From Paenibacillus oenotherae (GTDB taxonomy: Bacteria; Bacillota; Bacilli; Paenibacillales; Paenibacillaceae), in NCBI RefSeq assembly GCF_019443105.1, contig NZ_JAHZIJ010000001.1:496001-560000 (forward strand): DNA of 64,000 nucleotides. The letters run 5' to 3'. The notes below the pieces were generated by a model that saw nothing but the letters and a program-made list of their open reading frames with translations, did no database searches and had not been told where the DNA came from. Positions 16,677 through 26,401 of the stretch are shown one piece after another. The stretch's first letter is position 1; each line of letters begins with the position of its first letter. The translations under genes and the position numbers were made by a program.

Positions 16677-18197
16677 TTATTTGTATATTTCGCCTGCAAC
16701 TCCACCACCATTAAGCGTGTGGATCGAGGCTTGCGGATCCTCTTTCATTTTTTGCAGCAGCGCATCGCCTTTCGTCTGCCATTCCTTGAGCGCTTCCTCA
16801 ACCGATTTCTTGCCATCGATCACTTCCATGAAAAGCTGCGAGCCATACTGGTTAACATCCCAGATGTTCGGCTTATCACGATACAGTCTCTCATTGTCCG
16901 TATCAGATGGCGGAACTGGCTTCAACGTGTAGAAGGCTTTGATGTTGTAATCCGCGCCGTCTTTAGGCTTCAAGAACGAAATACGCGACACCATCTCGTA
17001 GGTGCTGCGGGATTTCAGCTTCGCCCACTCTTTGCTGTTATTGAATTCGATAAATTTCCAAGCATCATCGCTATTAGCGGCTTTGGCATTAATCGTCATC
17101 AGGTTGTTCATGTAGATATTGCCGCCTACATTTGGCTCCTCAGGGAACGTAGGTACCGTTACAACATCCCAATCCACTGGTGTAATGTTTTTGTTTTTCT
17201 CGGCTGCGCTTTTCGCTCTGCTCAGCTCTGTGATGTAATCGTAGCCGCCAATTGTCATCGCAACACGGCCGCTAAGGAACATATCGCCTTGGAAAGGATT
17301 AAAGGCACGCTTTTCCATCATTGCGCCATCGTCTATATTCATATCTTGCTGGCCCGGAATAATTTTCTCCTTGTACAGTGGAAGTACATCCTTCCATACC
17401 TTTGCCCATTGTGCAGTGTCCACTGTCATTTTCTCGCCCTTGTCATCCCACACCTTGAGGCGCAGCGGAGCTGCATAGTTCTGTGTGTCATAGTACGGAT
17501 CTCCGCCATACCGGCTGAAGGTCAATCCGAACTTGCGCTCCTTGCCCTCGCCTTTCGTTACACGCTTGGCAAGCGTGAACAGCTCATTCCACTCCATGCC
17601 ATCCGTCGGGAACGGCACGCCTGCTTCAGTGAATACAGCCTTGTTATAGAACAAAGCAGATGAGCTGAACGTAGGCGCCAGACCGTACAGGCTGCCCTCG
17701 CCCGCATCCTTGATGCCCTCAAGCACTGTCGGCACGATATCCTGAATATCGAACTCGCTGTCCTGAATATACGGCTCTAGCTGCTTGAGCATGTTATCCT
17801 TCACAAGACGCTTCATGTTCCCAAGGTCAATCATGAGCACGTCTACCGGGTTTTTGCCTGTGAGCAGCTCTTTAAGGCTCTCATACGGATCCGGCTGCTT
17901 CTTCTTGGGATCATACTCTTCGTAGCGCTGATCATCATAGTTCATCGCACTGACAATTTGGATCTCGATATCAGGGTTCAACAATTCGAATGAGTCCGTA
18001 TATTGCTGACGCAAATACTGCTCATTGTCAGCACTGGAATACAAGAATCCGACACGCAGAACCCGGTTGTCAGAGTCGCTGCCGCTATCCCCCTTGCTGC
18101 ATGCTGCAAGCAGGGATGTCATTAAAATTAGAACGAGCACAATAGCTGTAGATTTACGAAAAATGTAATTCTTGGTTAAGTGTGATTTAGACTCCAT
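16677..18197 (-). CDS. Extracellular solute-binding lipoprotein (family 1-like), last gene of ABC operon
   Basis: 506 residues. A lipoprotein signal is present (LLAACSKG, Cys33). The mature part has the sugar-binding-protein layout: 'RVLRVGFLYSS..' first strand, 'PVDVLMIDL', 'LYGLAPTFSSSALFYNKAVF', 'EAGVPFPTDGMEWNELFTLA' and 'WKFIEFNNSKEW'. This is the family 1 type normally paired with MalFG-type permeases. Here no such permeases are present. The gene lies 6 nt after an FtsX-system ATPase and its ribosome site (GGAGGGG) is inside that gene's end, so it is translated as part of the operon. Ligand unknown. Confidence 0.85.
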   Translation of the reverse strand: MESKSHLTKNYIFRKSTAIVLVLILMTSLLAACSKGDSGSDSDNRVLRVGFLYSSADNEQYLRQQYTDSFELLNPDIEIQIVSAMNYDDQRYEEYDPKKKQPDPYESLKELLTGKNPVDVLMIDLGNMKRLVKDNMLKQLEPYIQDSEFDIQDIVPTVLEGIKDAGEGSLYGLAPTFSSSALFYNKAVFTEAGVPFPTDGMEWNELFTLAKRVTKGEGKERKFGLTFSRYGGDPYYDTQNYAAPLRLKVWDDKGEKMTVDTAQWAKVWKDVLPLYKEKIIPGQQDMNIDDGAMMEKRAFNPFQGDMFLSGRVAMTIGGYDYITELSRAKSAAEKNKNITPVDWDVVTVPTFPEEPNVGGNIYMNNLMTINAKAANSDDAWKFIEFNNSKEWAKLKSRSTYEMVSRISFLKPKDGADYNIKAFYTLKPVPPSDTDNERLYRDKPNIWDVNQYGSQLFMEVIDGKKSVEEALKEWQTKGDALLQKMKEDPQASIHTLNGGGVAGEIYK

Positions 18198-18203
18198 AGC
18201 CGA

Positions 18204-19082
18204 TTACCCCTCCAATGATTTGGGCGTCGAAATAATAATTCGCTCGCCATCGAATTCCATTGATGCTTTATCTGTAATTTGCAAAGCAGTTAAATATGCT
18301 TTTGGAATTTGCAGACGGCCTACCCGGTCAACAACGACATACTCTTCATGCGCATCCTGTACGCCCGGATCGAGACTGATCCCGCCCTCAGCATCCAAAT
18401 TCGGATTGCGCTTAATAAACTCTGTACTCGTCAAGCCGTCACGGATCGCAACGACCCGGTCCACCTTCCCGGCAAGCGAAAGATCATGCGTAACGATAAC
18501 GATCGTTATCCCAATCTCCTTATTAAGCTTGCGGAAAATGTCCATGATCAGATCTGAGGTTCGAGTATCAACTGATCCTGTCGGTTCATCTGCAAGCAGC
18601 AGCTTGGGGCGATTAGACAGCGAGATCGCAATTGCAACACGCTGCTGCTCACCGCCGGACAGCTGATGCAGCTTGTTGTGCATCCGCTCCTTCAGACCTA
18701 CCCATTCCAGCAGCTGCTTCGCATACGCCCGATCCAGCCTGGAGGAGAGCATCATCGGCATCTCCACATTCTCCAGGGCAGTCAGATAAGGAAGCAGGTT
18801 GCGGGCATTATTCTGCCATATAAACCCTACCGTATCCCGCTTATACTCGACAAGCTGGTCATCGGTAATCTTCAGCAGATCCCAGGGGCCTACCCGCACT
18901 TGGCCAGCGGAGGGCCGATCAAGCCCTCCCAGAATATTCAGCAGTGTCGATTTGCCGCTGCCGCTATTCCCGATAATCGCCATCATCTCGCCTACACGGA
19001 CATGCAGGTTCAATCCTTGCAGCGCAACGACCTCGAGATCGTCTGATTTATAAATTTTGACAAGACCCTCGCATTGAATCAT
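18204..19082 (-). CDS. ABC ATPase (MacB/LolD type) with AbrB-like C-terminal domain
   Basis: 292 residues. Residues 1-220 are a complete ABC domain of the LolD/MacB/BceA branch: Walker A GNSGSGKST (38-46), Q-loop near 90, signature LSGGEQQR (141-148), Walker B LLLADEPT (161-168), and switch His near 199. After a linker, residues 248-286 read 'VVVDRVGRLQIPKAYL..' and 'MEFDGERIIIS'. This follows the SpoVT/AbrB swapped-hairpin pattern (V-D-x-x-G-R-x-x-I-P-K, then L-x-I-x-x-x, then E-x-x-I-I-I), usually a DNA-binding or dimerisation fold. It sits 6 nt after the large permease gene, which it probably energises. Confidence 0.88.
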   Translation of the reverse strand: MIQCEGLVKIYKSDDLEVVALQGLNLHVRVGEMMAIIGNSGSGKSTLLNILGGLDRPSAGQVRVGPWDLLKITDDQLVEYKRDTVGFIWQNNARNLLPYLTALENVEMPMMLSSRLDRAYAKQLLEWVGLKERMHNKLHQLSGGEQQRVAIAISLSNRPKLLLADEPTGSVDTRTSDLIMDIFRKLNKEIGITIVIVTHDLSLAGKVDRVVAIRDGLTSTEFIKRNPNLDAEGGISLDPGVQDAHEEYVVVDRVGRLQIPKAYLTALQITDKASMEFDGERIIISTPKSLEG

Positions 19083-19088
19083 GGTCGT

Positions 19089-21953
19089 CTAACGCTCCTC
19101 TCCCATCTTGACCGCCTGATGCACCCGCAGTCTCCGGATATGAATGAGCAGCAACGCGGCTCCCATCAGCATCATGCAGCCAACAACAACGTACAGCTGC
19201 ATCGTATCCTTCGAGTCGAACACGACACGGAACGGCGGCACCGAATTGGCGACATTATCGGTTGTTTGCAGAAACGGCAGAAACAGCAAGCTGGCAATTT
19301 TGCCGATCGCAATACCAAGGCCGATCGATAGGCCCGCTGTAAACAATTGTTCCAGCAGAAGCATGCCCGTGAGCTGCTTGCGTGACAATCCCATCGCTCT
19401 CAGTACGCCGAACTGCACCACACGCCCTGACAGGTTAAAGAACCAGAAAAGCACGTAACCGGTCAGCGATACGATAATCGAGACAAGGAATCCAAGGCTC
19501 AAAATACCGAATACACCGCCTCTGGTAGGATGCTTCGCTTGTGTCGCAAGCTCGATGCGGACATCCTTCACATCTGCAAGCTCAATCCCTTTCTCTTGCA
19601 ATTGCTTCATGATTGGACCCGTCAAGGCGTCCGGCTTCATCTTCAGCCATACATCATAACGGATAATTGGCACTTGATCATAAATATAATCCAGATTCGC
19701 AATTACGAACGGCGATTGATCCGGATATTGACTCGGCCAGAATGGCACGATTCCAACAATGACAAAGTCAATCATTCCGTCCTGAAGCCCAACAGATACG
19801 ATATCTCCGAGCTTCAGCTGATATTTCTCAGCAATCTTCGAAGGTACAATTGCCGCTTGCTCATACATGCCAAGATAGTTCAGATAATGGAATGGATGCG
19901 CCGGGAACAAATCACTGCGGAACCATCCTACCTTGGCAAAGTCTACGTTATCAATCCCCATCAATGTGCCCTGGCCTACCGAGCGTCCGGAGACGATAAC
20001 ATTGCCCTTCGTCTGCATGACCCGAGCAGCGGCCTCAACGCCGTCCAGCTTGCGGAAAATCTCGAACGGAGGCTCTGTGTAATTGGTACGGGTTGGTCCT
20101 TGCGGCGCTCCTCCACCCTGCCCCCCGCCTTGGCCTCCACCCTGATTGCCGCCGTTCTGACCGCCTTGATTTTCCTTATCGATCAGTTCAGTCTCGCCTT
20201 CCCATACGGTTTGCATAATAACGTCCGTGCCGTATTTGTAAAGCGTGCGTTCTGTGGAGTTCAAATCAATCGTGCGGGCCGCGGAGGCATTATAGACACC
20301 AAGTCCCAACGTAAGTATAAGTAAGATCATCAGTGGGTAATACCCTTTGGATGAACGCGACAGCTGTGTCAGTGTCAGGAACACTGGAACCGGAAGCAGT
20401 CTGCGGCCCATCCAGCTAAACAATTTAAGCAGCCATGGGAATATACGCAAGAAGAATAATCCCATCGCAAAGATCGATAATGCCGGAACAAAGAACAGGA
20501 ACGGCTGCACATTCAGCTGATCTGTCGTCATTCCGCTCTTGAACGAGATCATTTGACGCTCATTGAAGAGATACCAGCCGTAAGCGGCTGCTCCAAGCAG
20601 CACAACGTCGATATACCAGCGCTGCCAGAACGGCTTGCTGTCAGAACGCGCAAGCTGCTGCTTGTAGTTAACGATGGAAGCACGGGCATACATGACCGCC
20701 GGAATAACCGTTGCCAGGACGGCAAGCAATACTGCCGCCAAACCCGCGATTATAGCTTCCGTGGAGAACCCGACCGGTATAGACTTGCGGTTGACGAATT
20801 CCAGGAATCCGTTGGCAGAGCCAATACTCTTCGCCATATACCAGCCGATTAGCGGACCGATGACCAGAGCGGCTGCGCCCAGCATGAACCCTTCAAGCAG
20901 GTACATCCATATGATTTGTCTTGTGCCGGCGCCACGGCTCCGCAGCACCGCGATATCGCTGCGCTGTTTGTCGAGCGATTGTCTCGCATTCATCGCAATA
21001 AAATAGAATACCATGGCAATCATTGGCGCTGCCAGCGTAAACAGCAGCATTTGCAATTGCAGACTTTGCGTGCGGAACTTATCCAGCAGCTTATCGAAGG
21101 AGAGCTCAACCTTCGTATCCTTCAGCTTCTGGTACAGCTCCACATCCAGCCGGCTAAGCGTCTGACTGAGAGGAGACAGCTGGCTCGTCTTGATCTCCTT
21201 GAGATCGAAAGCATAGTACCAGTTCACAGTATGAACGGGAATTTTGTTGGCTTCAAGAAGTCCCTTCTCGAATGCTGTACCGCTAACCTGAAAAGTGTTC
21301 ATAAGACCTTCCAGGCCTTGGTACCAGTAGGGATCACTCTCGCTGAGCGGCTTGTATGCCCCCACGATCTTGACTCGCAGCGTTATGTCCAAGCCTCCAT
21401 AGATCGGATATTCGAACACATCGCCGATGTGAACATCACTGCGGTACATCGCCTCTTCCATCAATACAACCTCGACGAGACCATCGGCGCCAACCTCATC
21501 ACTGAACCAGCGGCCCTGTGTCAGCTCGACCTTCTTATCAAGTCCTGACAGCGTGTTGATCGACATCTGACGAACGCGGCTGGCATCTACCTTGGTGGGA
21601 TCCTCAGGAGTGATCTCGGTACTGCGAATTCCCATATTCCGCACAAACGTACTGAAGGGAAACCCGATATCTTGAGGCACATCTTCCTTGATATAGCGGG
21701 AAACCTCTGCCAAAGCCGCAAAGTCCGTCTTGTTGCTCGTCGATTGGTAACGCATAAGCAGTGATCCGGCCGGCAATCCGCTGCTCTCATCCTTGAGCGT
21801 CTCTGCAACGACCCGTTTGAGCGCGCCGTCCGCATACATCGGGATGCTTGTCGCGAACGCTACGGCAATGATCAAGCCTGCAAGCGAACTGAGCGTCATC
21901 CATCGCGTGTTCCACATTTTGCGGAACAGAAAGCGAAATAGCGGCATCCCCAT
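19089..21953 (-). CDS. Large FtsX-type ABC transporter permease
   Basis: 954 residues. One N-terminal helix (about residues 20-40) is followed by an extracellular MacB-PCD-like domain of about 250 residues. A first FtsX core lies at about 300-430 ('MNARQSLDKQRSDIAVLRSRGAG') with further helices to about 600. A second extracellular domain contains a Gly/Gln-rich linker near residue 625, and a second FtsX core lies at the C-terminus ('VVQFGVLRAMGLSRKQL'). FtsX proteins are mechanotransmission rather than channel permeases, moving lipoproteins, peptides or signals. It lies 3 nt after the adaptor gene and 6 nt before the ATPase gene. Substrate unknown. Confidence 0.87.
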   Translation of the reverse strand: MGMPLFRFLFRKMWNTRWMTLSSLAGLIIAVAFATSIPMYADGALKRVVAETLKDESSGLPAGSLLMRYQSTSNKTDFAALAEVSRYIKEDVPQDIGFPFSTFVRNMGIRSTEITPEDPTKVDASRVRQMSINTLSGLDKKVELTQGRWFSDEVGADGLVEVVLMEEAMYRSDVHIGDVFEYPIYGGLDITLRVKIVGAYKPLSESDPYWYQGLEGLMNTFQVSGTAFEKGLLEANKIPVHTVNWYYAFDLKEIKTSQLSPLSQTLSRLDVELYQKLKDTKVELSFDKLLDKFRTQSLQLQMLLFTLAAPMIAMVFYFIAMNARQSLDKQRSDIAVLRSRGAGTRQIIWMYLLEGFMLGAAALVIGPLIGWYMAKSIGSANGFLEFVNRKSIPVGFSTEAIIAGLAAVLLAVLATVIPAVMYARASIVNYKQQLARSDSKPFWQRWYIDVVLLGAAAYGWYLFNERQMISFKSGMTTDQLNVQPFLFFVPALSIFAMGLFFLRIFPWLLKLFSWMGRRLLPVPVFLTLTQLSRSSKGYYPLMILLILTLGLGVYNASAARTIDLNSTERTLYKYGTDVIMQTVWEGETELIDKENQGGQNGGNQGGGQGGGQGGGAPQGPTRTNYTEPPFEIFRKLDGVEAAARVMQTKGNVIVSGRSVGQGTLMGIDNVDFAKVGWFRSDLFPAHPFHYLNYLGMYEQAAIVPSKIAEKYQLKLGDIVSVGLQDGMIDFVIVGIVPFWPSQYPDQSPFVIANLDYIYDQVPIIRYDVWLKMKPDALTGPIMKQLQEKGIELADVKDVRIELATQAKHPTRGGVFGILSLGFLVSIIVSLTGYVLFWFFNLSGRVVQFGVLRAMGLSRKQLTGMLLLEQLFTAGLSIGLGIAIGKIASLLFLPFLQTTDNVANSVPPFRVVFDSKDTMQLYVVVGCMMLMGAALLLIHIRRLRVHQAVKMGEER

Positions 21954-21956
21954 CGA

Positions 21957-23027
21957 TTATCGACCTACAACTTTCTGTCCTGGCGTCAATCCTTTGAGGA
22001 TTTCAATTTCAGTGGACGTCTGCTCTCCTACCTCTACGTCAACCTCGCGTTTGCCATCCTTATCGGTAACCTGCACATAAGTACGTGATCCGATTGTGCG
22101 CAGCGCAGATGGCGGGATTACGATCGCATTTTCTTTGCGCTTCAGAATGATATTAATGGATAGCGGCGTTCCTCTAGTAATGCCTTTAGGCATCTTCTCC
22201 AGCTCCACAATCAGAAAATCTTCCGGTCGTTCCGGACGCTGATTGCCGCCGCCGGGATTGCCGCCGTTATTTCCTTCATCCTCTTGCGGAATAGGGAGCT
22301 GCTTTATAGTGCCGTTAACTTTGCCAATATTGTTAATATCGACGACTACAGGCATACCGACCGATATCCCTTTCAGTTCGTCCTTCGTCATCTTGGCAGC
22401 AGGTGTCAGCCTGCTCGTATCCGCAATGATGCAGATCGGATCATAGGCATTGATCTGATCGCCCTTCACCACGCTGACGGACACAATCGTTCCAGAGAAA
22501 GGCGCTTTGATTGTCGCTTTATCAATCTCCTCCTGCTGGTCAACCAGCGCTTGCCGTCCTTCTTCGAATGTAATCATCGCTTCTTCAAAATCAAGAGGCG
22601 TCATTTCATCGCGCTTGCGGAGCGTTTCCTTCATCTCCGCTTCCTTGCGCTTGAAGGAAATTCGCGCAGAACGCAAATCCTTAATCTCCTTATCCATATC
22701 CAGAACAGCCAATACCTGGCCGGCCGTCACCTTCTGGCCTACCTTCACGTCCAGTTCCTTCAATCGTTTGCCCGCCAGTGTGAAGAAAAGCGTCTCTTCC
22801 TCAAGCGATATCGTCTTGCCAATAGCCGTTTTTTTCGTTTCCAGCGTCGTCGTTGTTACCTCATACTCCGGCTTTTGCGATATTTGAGGAGGTGCGATGC
22901 TCGGCAGCACCTCCTCATTCTCTTCATCCGGCAGCAGGGAGCAGCCGCTAGTAAAAATTAACGAAGCGCCCAGAACTGCAGCCGCTGTCCGTTTAAATGA
23001 ATTTCCCGTCAACCATTTCGTAAACAT
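21957..23027 (-). CDS. HlyD/RND-type adaptor lipoprotein (membrane fusion protein family)
   Basis: About 356 residues from the ATG at 23027, with GGAGG 9 nt upstream; a start 9 nt earlier is less well placed. A lipobox (FTSGC, Cys29) predicts a membrane-anchored lipoprotein. It has lipoyl-like halves ('LKELDVKVGQKVTAGQVLAVLD' region and 'TIKAPFSGTIVSVSVVKGDQI'), a helical hairpin between them of about 70 residues, a beta-barrel, and a membrane-proximal domain ('RGTPLSINIILKRKENAIVIPPSAL'). These adaptors work with MacB-type permeases. Its gene overlaps the end of the upstream ATPase gene by 35 nt. Confidence 0.87.
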   Translation of the reverse strand: MFTKWLTGNSFKRTAAAVLGASLIFTSGCSLLPDEENEEVLPSIAPPQISQKPEYEVTTTTLETKKTAIGKTISLEEETLFFTLAGKRLKELDVKVGQKVTAGQVLAVLDMDKEIKDLRSARISFKRKEAEMKETLRKRDEMTPLDFEEAMITFEEGRQALVDQQEEIDKATIKAPFSGTIVSVSVVKGDQINAYDPICIIADTSRLTPAAKMTKDELKGISVGMPVVVDINNIGKVNGTIKQLPIPQEDEGNNGGNPGGGNQRPERPEDFLIVELEKMPKGITRGTPLSINIILKRKENAIVIPPSALRTIGSRTYVQVTDKDGKREVDVEVGEQTSTEIEILKGLTPGQKVVGR

Positions 23028-23781
23028 GATCGGCAACCTCCAAAATCGTAGGATCGTGCGTTGTCATACAAATCGTAACGTGTTCAGTGCTAATAATATT
23101 TTGAAAGACCGACATAATTTGCGCCGACATCTGCGAATCCAGCTCTGCAGTCGGTTCATCCGCCAGCAGCAGACGCGGCCTGTGGGCAATCGCCTTGGCG
23201 ATTGCAACCCGCTGCTGCTCTCCGCCTGACAGCTCGAACGGGCGGTGATGCATACGCTTGCCCAGTCCTACCAAATCCATGCAATGAATGATGCGCTCCT
23301 TCCACTCGCCCCCCGGAATTCCGGCCATACGAAGCGACAGCTCAACATTCTCATAGGCAGACAGCAATGGCATAAGTGCAAACGCCTGAAAAATAAACCC
23401 CATCTGCTTGCGGCGGACCATCGTCCGTTGATCATCGCTCATCTTGTGGAAAGGCATATCCTGAAAAAAAATCTGGCCTTTGGATGGCTGATCCAGCCCT
23501 CCAATCAGGTTAAGCAGCGTTGTCTTGCCGGATCCTGAGCGTCCGCGCAGCATAACAAGCTGGCCGGTCCTCAGCTCCATATTAATACTCTTGAGAACAT
23601 GCAGTGGCTGGCCGCCAACCTGAAAAGTCCGTTCGACCGATTCCACAGTCAGAAGCGTCTTCCCGATATCTGAAGGCGCCTCTCTCTGCACAGTCTTAAG
23701 AGCGGTTGCATTCCCGGCTTCCTCCACTGATTCGACCTGAACCGCCTGCGTTTCTCCTTGTTTTCGTCTCCACAGTGCCAT
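22993..23781 (-). CDS. ABC ATPase (MacB/LolD type), first gene of the operon
   Basis: About 262 residues if the ATG at 23781 is used. The longer frame has no domain upstream and runs through the promoter region. A charged N-terminal extension of about 45 residues precedes the ABC domain: Walker A GRSGSGKTT (about 80-88), Q-loop 'FIFQAFALMP', signature LSGGEQQR and Walker B LLLADEPTAELD. The ribosome site is unclear (a GGGGGG run lies about 16 nt upstream). With the adaptor and the large permease it resembles a MacAB-like tripartite core; a second ATPase follows in the same operon. Confidence 0.85.
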   Translation of the reverse strand: MALWRRKQGETQAVQVESVEEAGNATALKTVQREAPSDIGKTLLTVESVERTFQVGGQPLHVLKSINMELRTGQLVMLRGRSGSGKTTLLNLIGGLDQPSKGQIFFQDMPFHKMSDDQRTMVRRKQMGFIFQAFALMPLLSAYENVELSLRMAGIPGGEWKERIIHCMDLVGLGKRMHHRPFELSGGEQQRVAIAKAIAHRPRLLLADEPTAELDSQMSAQIMSVFQNIISTEHVTICMTTHDPTILEVADHVYEMVDGKFI

Positions 23782-23900
23782 AGATAGTAGACCATACCCC
23801 CCATCCCTACGTAAATCAATTATCTCAGTATACCGTATAGACGGCACAGAGGGACAAAAAGTTACGAATTTTATGGATAGAAAACTTAAATATTTGTTAA

Positions 23901-23957
23901 AAAAGCTCTTGCCTGCGCTTTTGTGATATTTCCCACAGCGCATCCAAGAGCTTCCAA
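23901..23957 (-). terminator. Terminator after chemoreceptor gene
   Basis: On the minus strand, AAGCTCTTG and CAAGAGCTT frame an inner GCGC pair, followed by TTTTTTAAC, a few nt after the stop at 23963. Confidence 0.75.
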
Positions 23958-23962
23958 ATGAA

Positions 23963-25705
23963 TTATCGAATTTTAAAGGTTGCAACCGAACGCTCAAGCT
24001 CGTCCACAATGCCTCTCAAGTGGTCGGAGGAATGAGCAATTTCTTCCATAACCGCCAACTGCTCCTGCGTTGCCGAAGCAACATTCTGCGTATTGCTCAT
24101 ATTCGTCCGGGCAGCGCTGGCAGATTGCTCCATCGTTGCGCTAACCTGCTGCGAGCTGGCAGACATCTGTTCCGTAATCGCTGAGTTATCGTGAATCTGT
24201 GAGGCAATGCTCTGTATTTCCTCACGAATATGCGTAAAGCTGTCGTTCACCTGCATCATTAATTGGCTGCCGACGGCAACCTCGCTCAGCGTCGAGGACA
24301 TTACATTCGAAGCGTTCGCCATCTCTCCCTGGGTTGCCGTTACGAGCTGATTAATAACATCTGCGGAATGAAGGGATTGTGCCGCCAGCTTGCGGATCTC
24401 ACCAGCTACGACGGAGAAGCCCCGGCCATGCTCGCCAGCCCGTGCGGCTTCAATAGATGCGTTAAGCGACAAAATATTCGTCTGGTTGGAGAATGTCGTA
24501 ATATTCTCTGCAATAAGGCCGATTTCATTGGATCGTTCATTCAGCTTGGCAATGATGCCGGATAGCTGCTCAATGACGGTTTTGATACCCTTCATCTGAT
24601 TATCGAGCTGCTCAAGCTGCGTTTGGCCGCGCTCTGCATCATCAGAAGTTTTCAAGGAAGCTTCGGATATAAGGGATGTATTCTCAGCGATCTTGCCGAT
24701 CCCGACAGCCATTTCATCAATCGCGCGTGAAGTCTCCTCCGCTCCCCTTGCTTGAACCTCCATCCCTTCGTTCACTTCTTGAATCTCCTCCGCAACATGT
24801 GCGGCTGCAGTCGCCGACTGTTTGGCAGAAGCATTCATTTGCTCAGAGGCGGAGCTTACTTGCATCGCATTGTCAGATATCGTTACAACGAGGCCTCGCA
24901 CTTTGCTGATCATGCCTTCAAGCGCATAAGCGATAGCGCCAATCTCATCTCCGCTATGCTTGATGGAGGGTTGATCTCTCAGATCTCCTTCTGATACCGC
25001 ACTGGTCAATTTATTAACATATCTGATCATTCTTGCAATATTGCGGATTATAGCAAATCCCACTGCGAAAATGAGGAGCAGACAGATGACAAGACTGATC
25101 CCGCTCACATTCTTCATTTGCGCAGTCTCTTCGTTTATCTTCTTTATTTGATTTGTTGCATTTTCGTCCAAAATTTCACCGATGATATTGATGCCTTCCC
25201 TTGTCTCATCGAATATGACCATCAGCTCCGGATTGAATACCTTGCTTCGTCCATCCATTGCTGCGTTCTCGGCATCCTTGTACCATTTTGGATAATTGGC
25301 ATGGAAAGCGTCCGCTATCATCCGAATCGATAAATCGCCATCCTGTTTCTTCAAATCAAGCATTCCATTCGATTCAAGAATGCCGAATGCCTCATCTATT
25401 CTCTCTTGCGCCTGCTCCGCATTGGCAACGAAATCCTCCTGCATTTGCTTGGCTTTCGTCGGATCGGACAGATTGGACTCTAACACTTGAAGCGCCGCAA
25501 GAGATTGATAAAAGTCACGGTCTGCATTCAGCACCAGCGTATTTACCTTATTCGTAGTCTCAAAAAGAGATTGCGTCAGATCATTCATATCCGTCTCATA
25601 ACGCTCCATCCAATAAACGGTACTCACAATATAGAGCACAATTGGAAAAGCAGCCAGTAATACAAGTTTCACTCGCAAAGACAAGGAAAATCGGCCTTGT
25701 TTCAT
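23963..25705 (-). CDS. Methyl-accepting chemotaxis protein
   Basis: 580 residues. Membrane helix 1 is at about residues 12-31 and helix 2 at about 203-225. Between them is a mostly helical extracellular sensor of about 170 residues. HAMP follows (about 225-280, '[16 protein letters not shown]'), then a long helical signalling domain with the conserved hairpin tip '[19 protein letters not shown]' and '[15 protein letters not shown]'. It should signal to CheA/CheW at the membrane. Ligand unknown. No che genes are nearby. AAAGGGG lies about 13 nt before the ATG at 25705. Confidence 0.93.
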   Translation of the reverse strand: MKQGRFSLSLRVKLVLLAAFPIVLYIVSTVYWMERYETDMNDLTQSLFETTNKVNTLVLNADRDFYQSLAALQVLESNLSDPTKAKQMQEDFVANAEQAQERIDEAFGILESNGMLDLKKQDGDLSIRMIADAFHANYPKWYKDAENAAMDGRSKVFNPELMVIFDETREGINIIGEILDENATNQIKKINEETAQMKNVSGISLVICLLLIFAVGFAIIRNIARMIRYVNKLTSAVSEGDLRDQPSIKHSGDEIGAIAYALEGMISKVRGLVVTISDNAMQVSSASEQMNASAKQSATAAAHVAEEIQEVNEGMEVQARGAEETSRAIDEMAVGIGKIAENTSLISEASLKTSDDAERGQTQLEQLDNQMKGIKTVIEQLSGIIAKLNERSNEIGLIAENITTFSNQTNILSLNASIEAARAGEHGRGFSVVAGEIRKLAAQSLHSADVINQLVTATQGEMANASNVMSSTLSEVAVGSQLMMQVNDSFTHIREEIQSIASQIHDNSAITEQMSASSQQVSATMEQSASAARTNMSNTQNVASATQEQLAVMEEIAHSSDHLRGIVDELERSVATFKIR

Positions 25706-25904
25706 TCAATTATTCATCCCCTTTGATGTATAAGCTCGAATTATAAAATTATATATATTGCACTATATCGACATTTTGTTTAGCGGATATAAGAAAAGAT
25801 TTAACTATGTATTTTATTAAACAAATCAATGCCGCAACCTGTTAAATCCCTTAACAAAAGGGCGTTGGGATGGTATTGTGGACGCTCCGTCTGGTCGGTT
25901 CCAG

Positions 25905-26371
25905 CTGCGCAGAAAGCCTGCGAATAGGCTGGCTTTTTATCCTTTCTGTTTGATAAAGACCGAATACCTGCCAAAGCGCAGGCTTTTCGCCATGTTTGCC
26001 CTCTGGTACCCCGATCGGCCATATATCCCTGCGCAATCGCAGGCATTCTGCCTATTATGGCTACTTTTAGATGAAATTCCTGCACTTTGGCAGGCTTCCC
26101 TCTCATCACCAACCGAATGTGTTGCAGTCACTCACTCTCATACGCTTAGAAGCTTAGCAAACGGAAGCGCTCCAACAAACTTTCTTAACAGCCTGGGTAA
26201 ATGCAGGAATTTCGTTTAGAAGTACCCCTGAGAGGTGAAATGCCTGCGTTAGTGCAGCAATAGGAGGCAGAATAGTCCGACTGGAGGCAAACTACGGAGA
26301 TTTCATACGCGCTGGCAGGCATATCATCATAAGCAGGCGGAAATGTGAGAAAGCCTGCGTTTGCGCAGGCA
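25905..26371. repeat. Array of CCTGC-N-GCAGG palindromes in two inverted clusters
   Basis: Palindromes of about 16 bp occur at 25967-25982 (CCTGCCAAAGCGCAGG), 26028-26043 (CCTGCGCAATCGCAGG), 26079-26094 (CCTGCACTTTGGCAGG), 26192-26207, 26243-26258 and 26354-26369 (CCTGCGTTTGCGCAGG), with weaker ones near 25907 and 26311. Spacing is about 51-61 bp or twice that. The spacer between the second and third units is, in reverse complement, similar to the one between the fourth and fifth (GGAATTTC..TA.AAGTA..). The two clusters are therefore inverted copies. The region has no supported gene and fills most of an 822-nt gap. Confidence 0.7.
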
Positions 26372-26401
26372 TGTTCGCTGTCTATAGAATTGCGCCCACA
26401 G

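Noticed and set aside
25750-25790. SigD promoter before the chemoreceptor gene
   Set aside because: GTCGATAT resembles the SigD -10, but no TAAA lies at the right distance upstream.
25905-26371. CRISPR array
   Set aside because: The repeats are about 16 bp, degenerate and palindromic, in two opposite orientations; the spacers are themselves related; and no cas genes are near.
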